Source: Paraburkholderia sp. BL23I1N1 (GTDB taxonomy: Bacteria; Pseudomonadota; Gammaproteobacteria; Burkholderiales; Burkholderiaceae). Taken from it: a DNA stretch of 64,000 bases. Positions 48,192 through 56,213 of the stretch are shown here, in pieces. Where the stretch lies: contig NZ_RAPV01000003.1 of NCBI RefSeq assembly GCF_003610295.1, positions 124,001 through 188,000 on the forward strand, written 5' to 3'. Position numbers and translations under genes: made by a program. The notes beneath the pieces were generated by a model. The model searched no databases. It was not told the DNA's origin and saw only the letters and a list, made by a program, of their open reading frames with translations. Numbering within the stretch: the first letter of the stretch is position 1; each line of letters starts with the position of its first letter.

Positions 48192-48212
48192 ATAACTAGT
48201 CATATAACTAGT
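48192..48212 (-). promoter_or_regulatory. Operator/promoter of vapBC with two 9-bp direct repeats
   Basis: ATAACTAGT occurs at 48192-48200 and again at 48204-48212, spaced 12 bp start to start, each containing the palindrome ACTAGT. On the minus strand a TTATAT -10-like hexamer lies in the upstream repeat, with a TTGGCG -35 candidate 18 bp before it. This is the expected place for antitoxin binding. Confidence 0.65.
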
Positions 48213-48252
48213 TTATTCGTGTGATCGCCAAAACGCAAGGGTTACGGAAGTC

Positions 48253-48546
48253 TCAGTTCGCAGAATGTTTTTGTCGAACACGACAGCGTGAACTAGCCTC
48301 GCCGCATCCTGCTGGCTGGGCCGAATCACGGCCTACCGAATGGCCAGAACCATCGTTGCGCAAATCAGCGTTCCAAAAAAAGGCCGCCAGCACGGAGGGA
48401 GTGCCCGGCGGGCGAGGGCCGAGGCCTGATCGCGCGGTCGCATCGCGCCATTGCGGGTGATCGGCCAGCGCCAGCGCAACGATGCTTTTGCCCACGCCGC
48501 CTTTGCTTCCGCCTATCAGATAGACGGGGTTGAGAGTTGTTGCCAT
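48253..48546 (-). pseudogene. Truncated ParA/TraL-like ATPase
   Basis: The first 29 residues (MATTLNPVYLIGGSKGGVGK, then SIVALALAD) match the start of ParA/MinD-type ATPases of transfer operons, with the deviant Walker A KGGVGKS. After HPQWRDATARSG the frame turns into Ser/Gly/Pro-rich sequence without family motifs and ends after 97 residues, where a complete protein would have about 200-240. It begins nine bases after the TraK-like stop with an AGGA ribosome-binding site, the same order as traK-traL of IncP plasmids. Probably a broken transfer gene. Confidence 0.6.
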
Positions 48547-48555
48547 TGCCGTCCT

Positions 48556-49080
48556 TTACAGGTCGTCGGTATCTGGTTTGATCGCAAATGCAAGCGAACC
48601 CTGCACCGGCATGGGTTGCGGTTTGACTTCTGCCTCTCCCCCATGCGGACGCGCTTCATTGCGGCCTTCCGTGCGCCCCTCGGTACGTCCGCCTGTATGC
48701 CCCTCAGTGTGTGGGCTGTTCACGCGCAACGCACCGCCCTGCGCCACTCCATGTGCGCGGGACAATGCCATAACCGTGCCCTGCGCAGGCGTCTTTGTCG
48801 CCGGATGTGCCGTATTGCCTGCGCTGTGTCCCTTTCCCGCAGGACGCAGCGCGTAACGGATCGTTCCAGCCGTGATATCGATGCCCGCCTGCCTTGCCTG
48901 CTCCGCGATCTGCTCCAGCGTGTAGCCCTTTGTCTGTGCCGTACGGATATGGCCACGCATATCTTTCATCGCGTCGCGAACACTCAGGCCGCGTTCGGCC
49001 TCCGGTTTTTCCCGCAGCGCATCGAGCGTCCGGGCCAACACCTCCCATCGCGATTTCGCATAGACCCTGGCAACAGGCAT
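48556..49080 (-). CDS. TraK-like plasmid transfer/DNA-binding protein
   Basis: A 174-residue protein. Residues 1-85 (VYAKSRWEVLARTLDALREKP and RGHIRTAQTKGYTLEQIAEQ, ending GIDITAGTIRYAL) are helical with a C-terminal helix-turn-helix like those of TraK/MobC-type accessory proteins of conjugation relaxosomes. The rest is low complexity, with a short T-E-G-R repeat (EGHTGGRTEGRTEGRNE). A GGAGG site six bases before the ATG at 49080 decides the start. It is followed by the truncated ParA/TraL-like frame, as in IncP traK-traL. The assignment is by context and motif feel only. Confidence 0.55.
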   Translation of the reverse strand: MPVARVYAKSRWEVLARTLDALREKPEAERGLSVRDAMKDMRGHIRTAQTKGYTLEQIAEQARQAGIDITAGTIRYALRPAGKGHSAGNTAHPATKTPAQGTVMALSRAHGVAQGGALRVNSPHTEGHTGGRTEGRTEGRNEARPHGGEAEVKPQPMPVQGSLAFAIKPDTDDL

Positions 49081-49740
49081 CGCCACCTCCAGCGCATATA
49101 TCGGCACACACCGCCTGCGCACCATCCTGCTCACGCATAACGCACCTGTCAACGCCGTCCTGGTGCGCCGCAAGGCACCGTAGGAACTCAAGAGACACAT
49201 GGGAACACGGGGGAATAACGCACTTTTTCCACATGTCGCAGGCACGCAACGCTTCCGCCCCGACGCATTGCCATTCATCGTCATTGCGCAGGCGATCTGC
49301 GCTAATCGTGGAGAGCTTGTCGCCGCGAGGCCGACGCCGTTAGGACAACCTGCTTGCACGTCCTTGTGACACCCTAAACGCGTGAGGTTTGCCAATCGTT
49401 CGCCATCTTTACGTGCGCATCACGCTTTTCTTTCGCCTTGTGTTACGCACGGCGCTAGCCACGTCCTCGTATCCGCCGTGCGCCGGCGATGCACTTTCGC
49501 CTGTTCTCCGGCTCGCAGGTGGAGCGCATTTCATTGGTCCACCAAAGTGCATTTCTAACGCGCGCAGTTTGCGCTTCATGTGACCACCTTGACGCACGCC
49601 GGTACGCACGAGGTAAGCATCCGAATTCCGATCGCAGCAGCATAAGCCAAATGCGCGTTTTGGCATCTCACAAATCAATCTCGATACTCGCCGCTTTTAC
49701 GCTTGCGCAGTCGGCAACAAGGCAGGAGGCACAGGGCAAA
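49081..49740. other. Long non-coding stretch, possible relic of an oriT region
   Basis: About 660 bp without a convincing gene between the TraK-like start and the htpG terminator. A small minus-strand frame of 56 codons (49409-49579, preceded by AAGGTGG) is open but has no recognisable features. The RP4-type nick core ATCCTG occurs once, at 49124-49129 on the plus strand, which is opposite to the RP4 orientation relative to traK. A GGAC..GTCC inverted repeat lies around 49350-49370, and ATGCACTTT/AAAGTGCAT at 49489 and 49544. Confidence 0.4.
49489..49552. repeat. 9-bp inverted repeat spaced by 46 bp
   Basis: ATGCACTTT (49489-49497) and AAAGTGCAT (49544-49552) are perfect inverted copies. It lies in non-coding islet DNA. 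Function unknown. Confidence 0.55.
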
Positions 49741-49770
49741 AAAAATGTGCTGCCAAGGCAGCACATTTTT
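49741..49770 (-). terminator. Rho-independent terminator of htpG
   Basis: A perfect 14-bp stem (AAAAATGTGCTGCC with GGCAGCACATTTTT) and, on the minus strand, a run of eight T after the stem. It ends the htpG transcript. Confidence 0.93.
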
Positions 49771-49824
49771 CAATCACAAGCGTCAAAGCGACGCCGGTCA
49801 AAGCTCAATTCGATACGCGAAAAC

Positions 49825-51723
49825 TCAGCCCGCACGCATCAGCAACAACGCGTTGGTACGCTTCACAAAGCTCGCCGGATCTTCCAGCGCGCCGCCTTCA
49901 GCAAGCAGTGCCTGATCGAACAGCAGATGGCACCAATCGTCGAAGTTCGCGCTCTCCGCATGCAGGCCCTTGACCAGCGCGTGCTCCGGATTCACTTCAA
50001 GGATCGGATGGAACGACGGCGCGCTCTGGCCGGCGGCCTTCAGCATACGTTGCAGATAGCCGCTCATTTCGCCGTCGTCAGCCACGAGGCAAGACGGTGA
50101 GTCGGTCAGGCGGAACGTCAAACGCACGTCTTTGGCCTTGTCCTTCAGCGCTTCTTTCATCTTCTCAACGAGCGGCTTGAACTCCTCGCTGACCTTTTCT
50201 TGCGCCTGCTTTTCTTCGTCGTTCAGCGCGCCCAGATCGAGATCGCCGCGCGCGACGCTTTGCAGCAGCTTGCCGTCGAATTCGTTCAGGAACGACAGCA
50301 TCCATTCATCGACGCGGTCTGTCAGCAGCAGCACTTCCACGCCCTTCTTGCGGAACACTTCCAGGTGCGGGCTGTGGGTCGCGGCCTGCCAGGTGTCGGC
50401 GGTCACGTAGTAGATCTTCGATTGCTCGGGCTTCATCCGCGCGACGTAGTCGGCGAGCGACACGGTCTGCTCCGGCGATTCCGTATGGGTCGACGCAAAA
50501 CGCACCAGCTTTGCAATACGCTCGCGATTGGCGAAGTCTTCGCCGATGCCTTCCTTCAGCGCCTGACCGAATTCCTTCCAGAAGCCGGCGTACTTTTCGC
50601 GGTCGGCGTCGTTCTCCGAGTTGGCCAGCTCTTCGAGCATCGATAGCGACCGCTTGGTCACGCCTTCGCGGATCGCCTTCACATCGCGGCTTTCCTGCAG
50701 GATTTCACGCGACACGTTCAACGGCAGATCCGCCGAATCGACCACACCCTTCACGAAACGCAGATACCCCGGCAGCAGCTGTTCGGCGTCGTCCATGATG
50801 AACACGCGCTTCACGTACAGCTTCAGCCCCGCGCGATGATCGCGGTTGAACATGTCGAACGGCGCATGCGTCGGCACGTACAGCAGTTGCGTATATTCGC
50901 TGCGGCCTTCGACGCGGTTATGCGTCCACGTCAGCGGATCCTGGTGGTCATGCGAAAGGTGCTGGTAGAACTGCTTGTACTGTTCTTCCGTGATGTCGTT
51001 CTTCGAACGGGTCCACAGCGCGCTCGCCTGGTTGACGGTCTCGTCTTCGTCCTTCGTGACCATCTCGCTCTTTTCGGCGTCCCACTCTTCCTTCGCCATC
51101 AGAATGGGCAGCGCGACGTGATCCGAATACTTCTGGATGATCGACTTCAGACGGTGCGACGACAGCAGTTCGTCTTCATCGGCACGCAGATGCAGCGTGA
51201 TGGTCGTGCCGCGCGCGGCGCGCTCAATCTGCTCCACCGCGAAATCGCCCTCGCCCGCGCTTTCCCAGCGGACACCTTCCGAGGCCGGCAAACCGGCGCG
51301 GCGCGTCTCGACCGTGATCTTGTCCGCGACGATAAAGCCCGAGTAAAAACCCACGCCGAACTGGCCGATCAGTGCCGCATCTTTCTGCTGGTCGCCGGAG
51401 AGCTTGCCGAAGAATTCCTTGGTGCCCGAGCGCGCGATCGTACCGAGGTTGGCGATCGCTTCGTCGCGGCTCATGCCAATGCCGTTGTCGTCGAGCGTGA
51501 TGGTGCGCGCGGCCTTGTCGTACGAGACGCGAATCCGCAGATTCGGATCGTTTTCGTACAGCGCGCTGTTTTCGATCGCCTCGAAGCGCAGCTTGTCGGC
51601 CGCGTCGGACGCATTCGAAATCAGCTCGCGCAGAAAGATTTCCTTGTTGCTGTACAGCGAATGGATCATCAGGTGCAGAAGTTGTTTAACTTCTGCCTGA
51701 AAGCTCATGGTTTCTTGTGCCAT
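49825..51723 (-). CDS. htpG: Molecular chaperone HtpG (Hsp90)
   Basis: A 632-residue Hsp90. The N-terminal GHKL ATPase reads [20 protein letters not shown] (E and N for ATP/Mg), [29 protein letters not shown] and [16 protein letters not shown]. Middle domain: [41 protein letters not shown]. The C-terminal dimerisation domain is complete. It refolds client proteins in the cytoplasm, with Hsp70. A near-consensus sigma-32 promoter lies 56-83 bp upstream of the ATG and a strong terminator follows. Confidence 0.98.
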   Translation of the reverse strand: MAQETMSFQAEVKQLLHLMIHSLYSNKEIFLRELISNASDAADKLRFEAIENSALYENDPNLRIRVSYDKAARTITLDDNGIGMSRDEAIANLGTIARSGTKEFFGKLSGDQQKDAALIGQFGVGFYSGFIVADKITVETRRAGLPASEGVRWESAGEGDFAVEQIERAARGTTITLHLRADEDELLSSHRLKSIIQKYSDHVALPILMAKEEWDAEKSEMVTKDEDETVNQASALWTRSKNDITEEQYKQFYQHLSHDHQDPLTWTHNRVEGRSEYTQLLYVPTHAPFDMFNRDHRAGLKLYVKRVFIMDDAEQLLPGYLRFVKGVVDSADLPLNVSREILQESRDVKAIREGVTKRSLSMLEELANSENDADREKYAGFWKEFGQALKEGIGEDFANRERIAKLVRFASTHTESPEQTVSLADYVARMKPEQSKIYYVTADTWQAATHSPHLEVFRKKGVEVLLLTDRVDEWMLSFLNEFDGKLLQSVARGDLDLGALNDEEKQAQEKVSEEFKPLVEKMKEALKDKAKDVRLTFRLTDSPSCLVADDGEMSGYLQRMLKAAGQSAPSFHPILEVNPEHALVKGLHAESANFDDWCHLLFDQALLAEGGALEDPASFVKRTNALLLMRAG

Positions 51724-51778
51724 GGTCGGACTTCCTCTCTGTTACGAATGACGAATAGGGTTAAACATCGCCCGCGTA

Positions 51779-51806
51779 ATTTGGGGCAAAGCGGCGCGGT
51801 TTCAAG
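51779..51806 (-). promoter_or_regulatory. Heat-shock (sigma-32) promoter of htpG
   Basis: On the minus strand CTTGAAA (51806-51800), a 13-bp spacer and CCCCAAAT (51786-51779). This equals the sigma-32 -35 consensus and differs at one or two places from the -10 consensus CCCCATNT; 13 bp is within the usual 13-15 spacing. It precedes the htpG ATG by about 55 bp and overlaps the TGA stop of the upstream MocR gene (51802-51804). Confidence 0.8.
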
Positions 51807-53256
51807 AGGCGCGTCTTGCGATGCTGTCCAGATAACGGCACAGGAACGTCGACAGTTCAGGATCGCCGCAATTGGCGATATTGAAGCGCATCCACGTAGT
51901 GGGCGATTGCTGCGGAGAAAACAGGCTCCCGGGCGTCAGCAGGAAGCCGTCTTCGTGGCCCGCAGCCGCGAGCGCGCTTGCGTCGACGCCGGTGTCGGCC
52001 CACAGGAACATGCCGGCGGTGGGCGTCAGGAACAGCTTCATGCCGGTCTTCTCGAGCATCCGCACGGATTTTTCGCGCACGCCGTCCAGCCGCGCGCGCA
52101 GCCGCTCGACATGCCGGCGATAGTGGCCCTCGGTGAGAATCTTGTAGAGCACACGCTCGTTCAGTTCGGGACTCGTCATGCCGACCAGCATTTTCTGATC
52201 ACTGACGGCTCTCGCCACCTCCGGCGCGCAGGCGATAAAACCCACGCGCAGATTGGGCGCGAGCGTTTTCGAAAAGCTGCTTAGATAGATCACGCGCTTC
52301 AACTGGTCGAGGCTCGCGAGCCGCGCGCCCGGGTGGGCCGGCGGGCACAGATCGCCGTAAATATCGTCTTCGACGACGATGAAGTCATACGCTTCGGCAA
52401 GCCGCAAAATGCGGAACGCCTGCGCGGCCGTGAGCGACGTGCCGGTCGGATTTTGCAGCACCGAATTGATCACCAGCATTTTCGGCCGCCAGGTCTCGAC
52501 GAGCGACTCGAGCGCGTCGAGGTCCGGCCCATCCGGCGTGTACGGCATGCCGACCAGCCGCGCGCCTTGCGACGCGAAACGCCCGAACATCTGGAACCAG
52601 GCCGGATCGCCGACGATCACCGCGTCGCCCGGCTTCACGTAAATCCGCGAAATCAGGTCAATGGCCTGGGTAATGCCGGAGACCATGACGATCTGATCCG
52701 GCGACGCGCCGATTTCCAACTCCTCCAGCCGCGTCTGCAACTGCTGGCGCAGCGGCAAAAAGCCCTGCGGCGTGCCGATGCCGAGCATCTGCGCCCCGCT
52801 TTGCCGGCCGAGCGTACGCAGCGCGTTGGTGATCAGGTCGCCGTCGAGCCAACGTCCCGGCAGGTAGCCCAGACCCGGGCTGCGCTCGGGGCGCGCGCCC
52901 GTATGCAGCATATTGCGCAGCAGCCACACGACGTCGATCGTGGCCGGCGCGGGCGCCGCGGCGGCAATGGTGCGGATCTCAGCCGTCGGCGCACCGCCCA
53001 ATCGTTCGCGCACATAGAAACCGGAACCGCGCCGCGACTCCAGATAGCCCTGCGCCACCAGCCGCTCGTACGCCTCGACCACGGTGAAACGCGACACGCC
53101 CTTGTCCAATGCCAGTTTGCGGATCGACGGCATGCGCATGCCGGGACGGAACACGCGCTCCTCAATGCGGCGGCATGCCCACTGAACAAGCTGCTCGACC
53201 AGCGTCAGCGACGCCGTATCGTGAGGAGTGGGAATCTGGGCAAGCGGGACGGACAT
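51802..53256 (-). CDS. MocR/GabR-type regulator (GntR HTH fused to aminotransferase domain)
   Basis: A 484-residue protein. The N-terminal winged helix (RRIEERVFRPGMRMPSIRKL, then DKGVSRFTVVEAYERLVAQG, then RRGSGFYV) is of the GntR type. From residue 110 it is a fold-type I aminotransferase with PLP site SSFSKTLAPNLRVGF (Schiff-base lysine K) and VVEDDIYGDLC. Such proteins use PLP and an amino acid or amine as effector and normally activate a neighbouring gene while repressing themselves. It is divergent from the VOC-aminotransferase-RidA-PhzF row, which is its probable target. The start at 53256 lies just before SVPLAQIPTPHD. Confidence 0.9.
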   Translation of the reverse strand: MSVPLAQIPTPHDTASLTLVEQLVQWACRRIEERVFRPGMRMPSIRKLALDKGVSRFTVVEAYERLVAQGYLESRRGSGFYVRERLGGAPTAEIRTIAAAAPAPATIDVVWLLRNMLHTGARPERSPGLGYLPGRWLDGDLITNALRTLGRQSGAQMLGIGTPQGFLPLRQQLQTRLEELEIGASPDQIVMVSGITQAIDLISRIYVKPGDAVIVGDPAWFQMFGRFASQGARLVGMPYTPDGPDLDALESLVETWRPKMLVINSVLQNPTGTSLTAAQAFRILRLAEAYDFIVVEDDIYGDLCPPAHPGARLASLDQLKRVIYLSSFSKTLAPNLRVGFIACAPEVARAVSDQKMLVGMTSPELNERVLYKILTEGHYRRHVERLRARLDGVREKSVRMLEKTGMKLFLTPTAGMFLWADTGVDASALAAAGHEDGFLLTPGSLFSPQQSPTTWMRFNIANCGDPELSTFLCRYLDSIARRAS

Positions 53257-53269
53257 AACGGGCTCCAAC

Positions 53270-53300
53270 TGTACCGAACGGTATCGAGTCGATTGTACCG
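53270..53300. promoter_or_regulatory. Candidate MocR operator (direct repeats)
   Basis: TGTACCG occurs at 53270-53276 and 53294-53300, spaced 24 bp start to start, the layout used by MocR proteins such as GabR and PdxR. The first copy lies in the palindrome TACCGAACGGTA (53272-53283). It is in the divergent region, 14 bp above the regulator start. Confidence 0.55.
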
Positions 53301-53535
53301 TTACTGTGCAGGTCGTCGCCGTTACATTTAAGACTGCATCTAAGATAAGCAACGGATGGTTAAACGGCTCGGGGCGGCATGCACCGCACACGAGCGACCT
53401 TGGGAAAGACCTGCCCAAACACCATCCACCTGGCCCGCCGACCCGGCAAACGGTTATGCTTACGACCCCGGCCACGCTGCTGCCGCATCCGGCGCGCGTT
53501 CCGGCTTACCGCAGAAACCGCTTTCCTGATCCGCC

Positions 53536-54225
53536 ATGAATGCCCATTCGCTCCGCCTCGATCACCTCGTGATTTCCGCCCGCACCCTCGACGAGGGCAC
53601 GCAGTATGTCGCCGACACGCTTGGCGTCGCACCGACCGGCGGCGGCGCCCATCCGCTGATGCGCACGCACAATCGCCTGTTGAATCTGTGGGGCGGCGTG
53701 TACCTGGAGGTGATCGCGGTCGATCCGCAGGCTGCGGAACCCGCGGATGGCGCCGCGCCCCGTGCCCGCCTGTTCGCCCTCGACGACCCGGCGACGCACG
53801 CGCGGCTCGAAAAAGGGCCGTACCTGTCGCACTGGGTCGCCCGAGTCGACCGTCCGAAGCAGCTCGCGGCTTGGCAGGCGCAGTATCCGCAGCGCATTGC
53901 GCCGATCGTGCCGATGACACGCGGCGATTTCAGCTGGAGTCTGTCGGTACCCGAAAACGGCGCGTTCCCCGCATGGCAAGGTGCCGGCGACGGCGTGCTG
54001 CCGTCGCTGATCCAGTGGGATACGGCGCGGCATCCATCCACCGCGTTGCCGGAAACGGACATCGCACTGAAAGCTTTGAAAGCAGCCCATCCGCAAGCCG
54101 ACGCGATTGCCGCGCAATTGCACTGGCTGGGCGCGGCGCGCCTGATCGCACTCGAGCCCGCGGAAGGCGCCGCGGCGCTCGTCGCCGAGTTTGAAACACC
54201 CGAGGGTCTACGGACCCTTAAATAA
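53536..54225 (+). CDS. VOC family protein (glyoxalase-like domain)
   Basis: A 229-residue protein starting LRLDHLVISARTLDEGTQYVADTLGVAPTGGGAHPLMRTHNRLLNL, with the glyoxalase-like domain seen in many Burkholderiales proteins of unknown function (GG-x-H-x-x-x-x-T-x-N-x-L pattern). The metal-site histidine in LDHLV and glutamate in YLEVIAV are visible. It is the first gene of the row opposite the MocR regulator. Role in the pathway is unknown; it could be a dioxygenase-like or isomerase step. Confidence 0.8.
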   Translation: MNAHSLRLDHLVISARTLDEGTQYVADTLGVAPTGGGAHPLMRTHNRLLNLWGGVYLEVIAVDPQAAEPADGAAPRARLFALDDPATHARLEKGPYLSHWVARVDRPKQLAAWQAQYPQRIAPIVPMTRGDFSWSLSVPENGAFPAWQGAGDGVLPSLIQWDTARHPSTALPETDIALKALKAAHPQADAIAAQLHWLGAARLIALEPAEGAAALVAEFETPEGLRTLK

Positions 54226-54300
54226 GCAGCGCGCGTGGGTCACCAACTCGCGCGATAATTGAAGTTTTGACCGGTTCCAGAGATACCAGCAGAGGAGACC

Positions 54301-55497
54301 ATGGACCAAAGCGACTTGAAAGCCCCCACGTGGCAACTGTCCGAACGCGCACGCAAGCTCACGAGCTCGGCGATTCGCGAGATCCTGAAGGTCACGGAGC
54401 GGCCCGAAGTCATTTCGTTCGCAGGCGGCCTGCCCTCACCGGCAACCTTCCCGGCCGAACGCATGCGCGAAGCCTCCGACCGCATTCTGCGCGACGCACC
54501 CGCCGCGGCTTTGCAATACAGCGCGACTGAAGGCTACCTGCCGCTGCGCGAATGGGTCGCCCAACGCTATTCGGTGAACGGCGCGCAGATTCGCCCTTCG
54601 CAGGTCCTGATCACCACCGGCTCGCAACAGGCGCTCGACCTGCTCGGCAAAGTGCTGGTGTGCCCGGAGAGCCCCGTACTGGTCGAAACGCCTACTTACC
54701 TCGGCGCGCTGCAGTCGTTCTCGATGTACGAACCGCGCTACGTGCAGGTGCCAACCGATGAGCAAGGCCTGATTCCCGAGGCGCTCACGCCCGAACTGAC
54801 GGCCGGCGCGCGCCTCCTGTACGCACAGCCGAACTTCCAGAATCCGACGGGGCGCCGCCTGCCGGTCGAACGCCGCCGCGCACTGGCTGCGTTTGCAAAG
54901 ACCGCTCCATTCCCGGTGATCGAAGACGATCCCTACGGCGCGCTCGACTACGCGGGTGAGCCGCTGCCCACCATGCTGTCGATGGCGCCGGATCACATCG
55001 TCCATCTCGGCTCGTTCTCGAAAGTGCTGGCGCCGGGCCTGCGGGTCGGCTACATCATTGCGCCCGAAGAATTGATCTTCAAGCTCGTGCAGGCCAAGCA
55101 AGCCACCGATCTGCACACGCCGAGCTTCACGCAGCGTATCGTGTACGAAGTGATCAAGGACGGCTTCCTCGACACGCACGTGCCAACCATTCGCGAGCTG
55201 TATCGCGATCAATGCGCGGCGATGCTCGCCTCGCTCGAACGCTACATGCCTGAAGGCGTGAGCTGGAACCGTCCGGAAGGCGGCATGTTCGTGTGGGTGA
55301 ATCTGCCCGCGCAGATCGACAGCATGAAACTGCTCGAAGAAGCCGTCGCACAAAATGTAGCGTTCGTGCCGGGCGGTCCGTTCTTTGCGAACGAAGCCCA
55401 GCACAACACGCTGCGCCTCTCGTTCGTCACGGTGCCGCCTGCCAAAATTGACGAAGGCGTGTCGCGGCTCGCCGCACTGATCCGCGCGAAGGTCTAA
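54301..55497 (+). CDS. PLP-dependent aminotransferase (2-aminoadipate/aromatic type)
   Basis: A 398-residue fold-type I aminotransferase. Start region LTSSAIREILKVTERPEVISFAGGLPSPATFPAE is typical of the 2-aminoadipate/kynurenine (LysN-like) group. QNPTGRRLPVERRRAL, VIEDDPYGALDY and LGSFSKVLAPGLRVGYI (PLP lysine) are intact, as is the substrate arginine in LRLSFVTV. A good AGAGGAGACC ribosome-binding site precedes the ATG. It lies 75 bp after the VOC gene and 70 bp before ridA and probably forms an operon with both. The amino donor is not known. Confidence 0.92.
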   Translation: MDQSDLKAPTWQLSERARKLTSSAIREILKVTERPEVISFAGGLPSPATFPAERMREASDRILRDAPAAALQYSATEGYLPLREWVAQRYSVNGAQIRPSQVLITTGSQQALDLLGKVLVCPESPVLVETPTYLGALQSFSMYEPRYVQVPTDEQGLIPEALTPELTAGARLLYAQPNFQNPTGRRLPVERRRALAAFAKTAPFPVIEDDPYGALDYAGEPLPTMLSMAPDHIVHLGSFSKVLAPGLRVGYIIAPEELIFKLVQAKQATDLHTPSFTQRIVYEVIKDGFLDTHVPTIRELYRDQCAAMLASLERYMPEGVSWNRPEGGMFVWVNLPAQIDSMKLLEEAVAQNVAFVPGGPFFANEAQHNTLRLSFVTVPPAKIDEGVSRLAALIRAKV

Positions 55498-55567
55498 GCG
55501 CGAACGTTTAAGCGCCCCCGGCCGCCGCGCCGGGTTACCGATTTCCACTACCGATCGAGGACACACC

Positions 55568-56032
55568 ATGGCTCAAACGAACGTGTACGACAAGCTTAAG
55601 GAACTGGGCATCGAACTGCCGAGCGCAGGCGCGCCCGCAGCCGCCTATGTAATGAGCGCGCAAAGCGGCAACACGGTGTACCTGTCCGGCCACATCGCCA
55701 AGAAGGACGGCAAGGTGTGGGCCGGCAAGCTCGGCGCCACGCTCACCACCGAAGAAGGCAAGGTCGCCGCACGCTCGATCGCGATCGACCTGCTCGCCAC
55801 GCTGCACGCGCATGTGGGCGATCTGAACCGCGTCACGCGCATCGTCAAGCTGATGAGCCTCGTCAACTCGACGCTCGAGTTCACCGAGCAGCATCTGGTC
55901 ACCAACGGCGCGTCCGAACTGATCGCGGACGTGTTCGGCGAGCGCGGCAAGCATGCGCGTTCGGCATTTGGCGTGGCGCAGATTCCGCTCGGCGCATGTG
56001 TCGAGATCGAAATGATCGCAGAGGTCGAATAA
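55568..56032 (+). CDS. RidA family enamine/imine deaminase
   Basis: A 154-residue member of the RidA/YjgF superfamily. The C-terminal strand KHARSAFGVAQIPLGACVEIEM includes the catalytic arginine (about R131), in the place of Arg105 of E. coli RidA. The N-terminal extension YDKLKELGIELP is typical of the longer subgroup found beside amino-acid degrading enzymes. It hydrolyses reactive 2-aminoacrylate or related imines released by PLP enzymes, which fits its position right after an aminotransferase gene. GAGGACACACC precedes the ATG. Confidence 0.92.
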   Translation: MAQTNVYDKLKELGIELPSAGAPAAAYVMSAQSGNTVYLSGHIAKKDGKVWAGKLGATLTTEEGKVAARSIAIDLLATLHAHVGDLNRVTRIVKLMSLVNSTLEFTEQHLVTNGASELIADVFGERGKHARSAFGVAQIPLGACVEIEMIAEVE

Positions 56033-56213
56033 CGCGCGTCAACAGGGTCGGCCGCCGGGTTCACTGGCAAGCCGTCCTGAACGCACTGAACGCGTCGCGA
56101 GGTGTCTGTCACCTGCGGCGCGTTTTGCCTTTGTGGCGAGGTGGATCGTTCCTTTGCCACCAGATAGAATCCGCGAACCCTATCCCTCCACTGGATTCGC
56201 CGGATCGCGCCCA

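Noticed and set aside
49409..49579. A 56-codon minus-strand frame in the islet
   Set aside because: It has a possible ribosome-binding site but no recognisable protein features; kept only as a remark.
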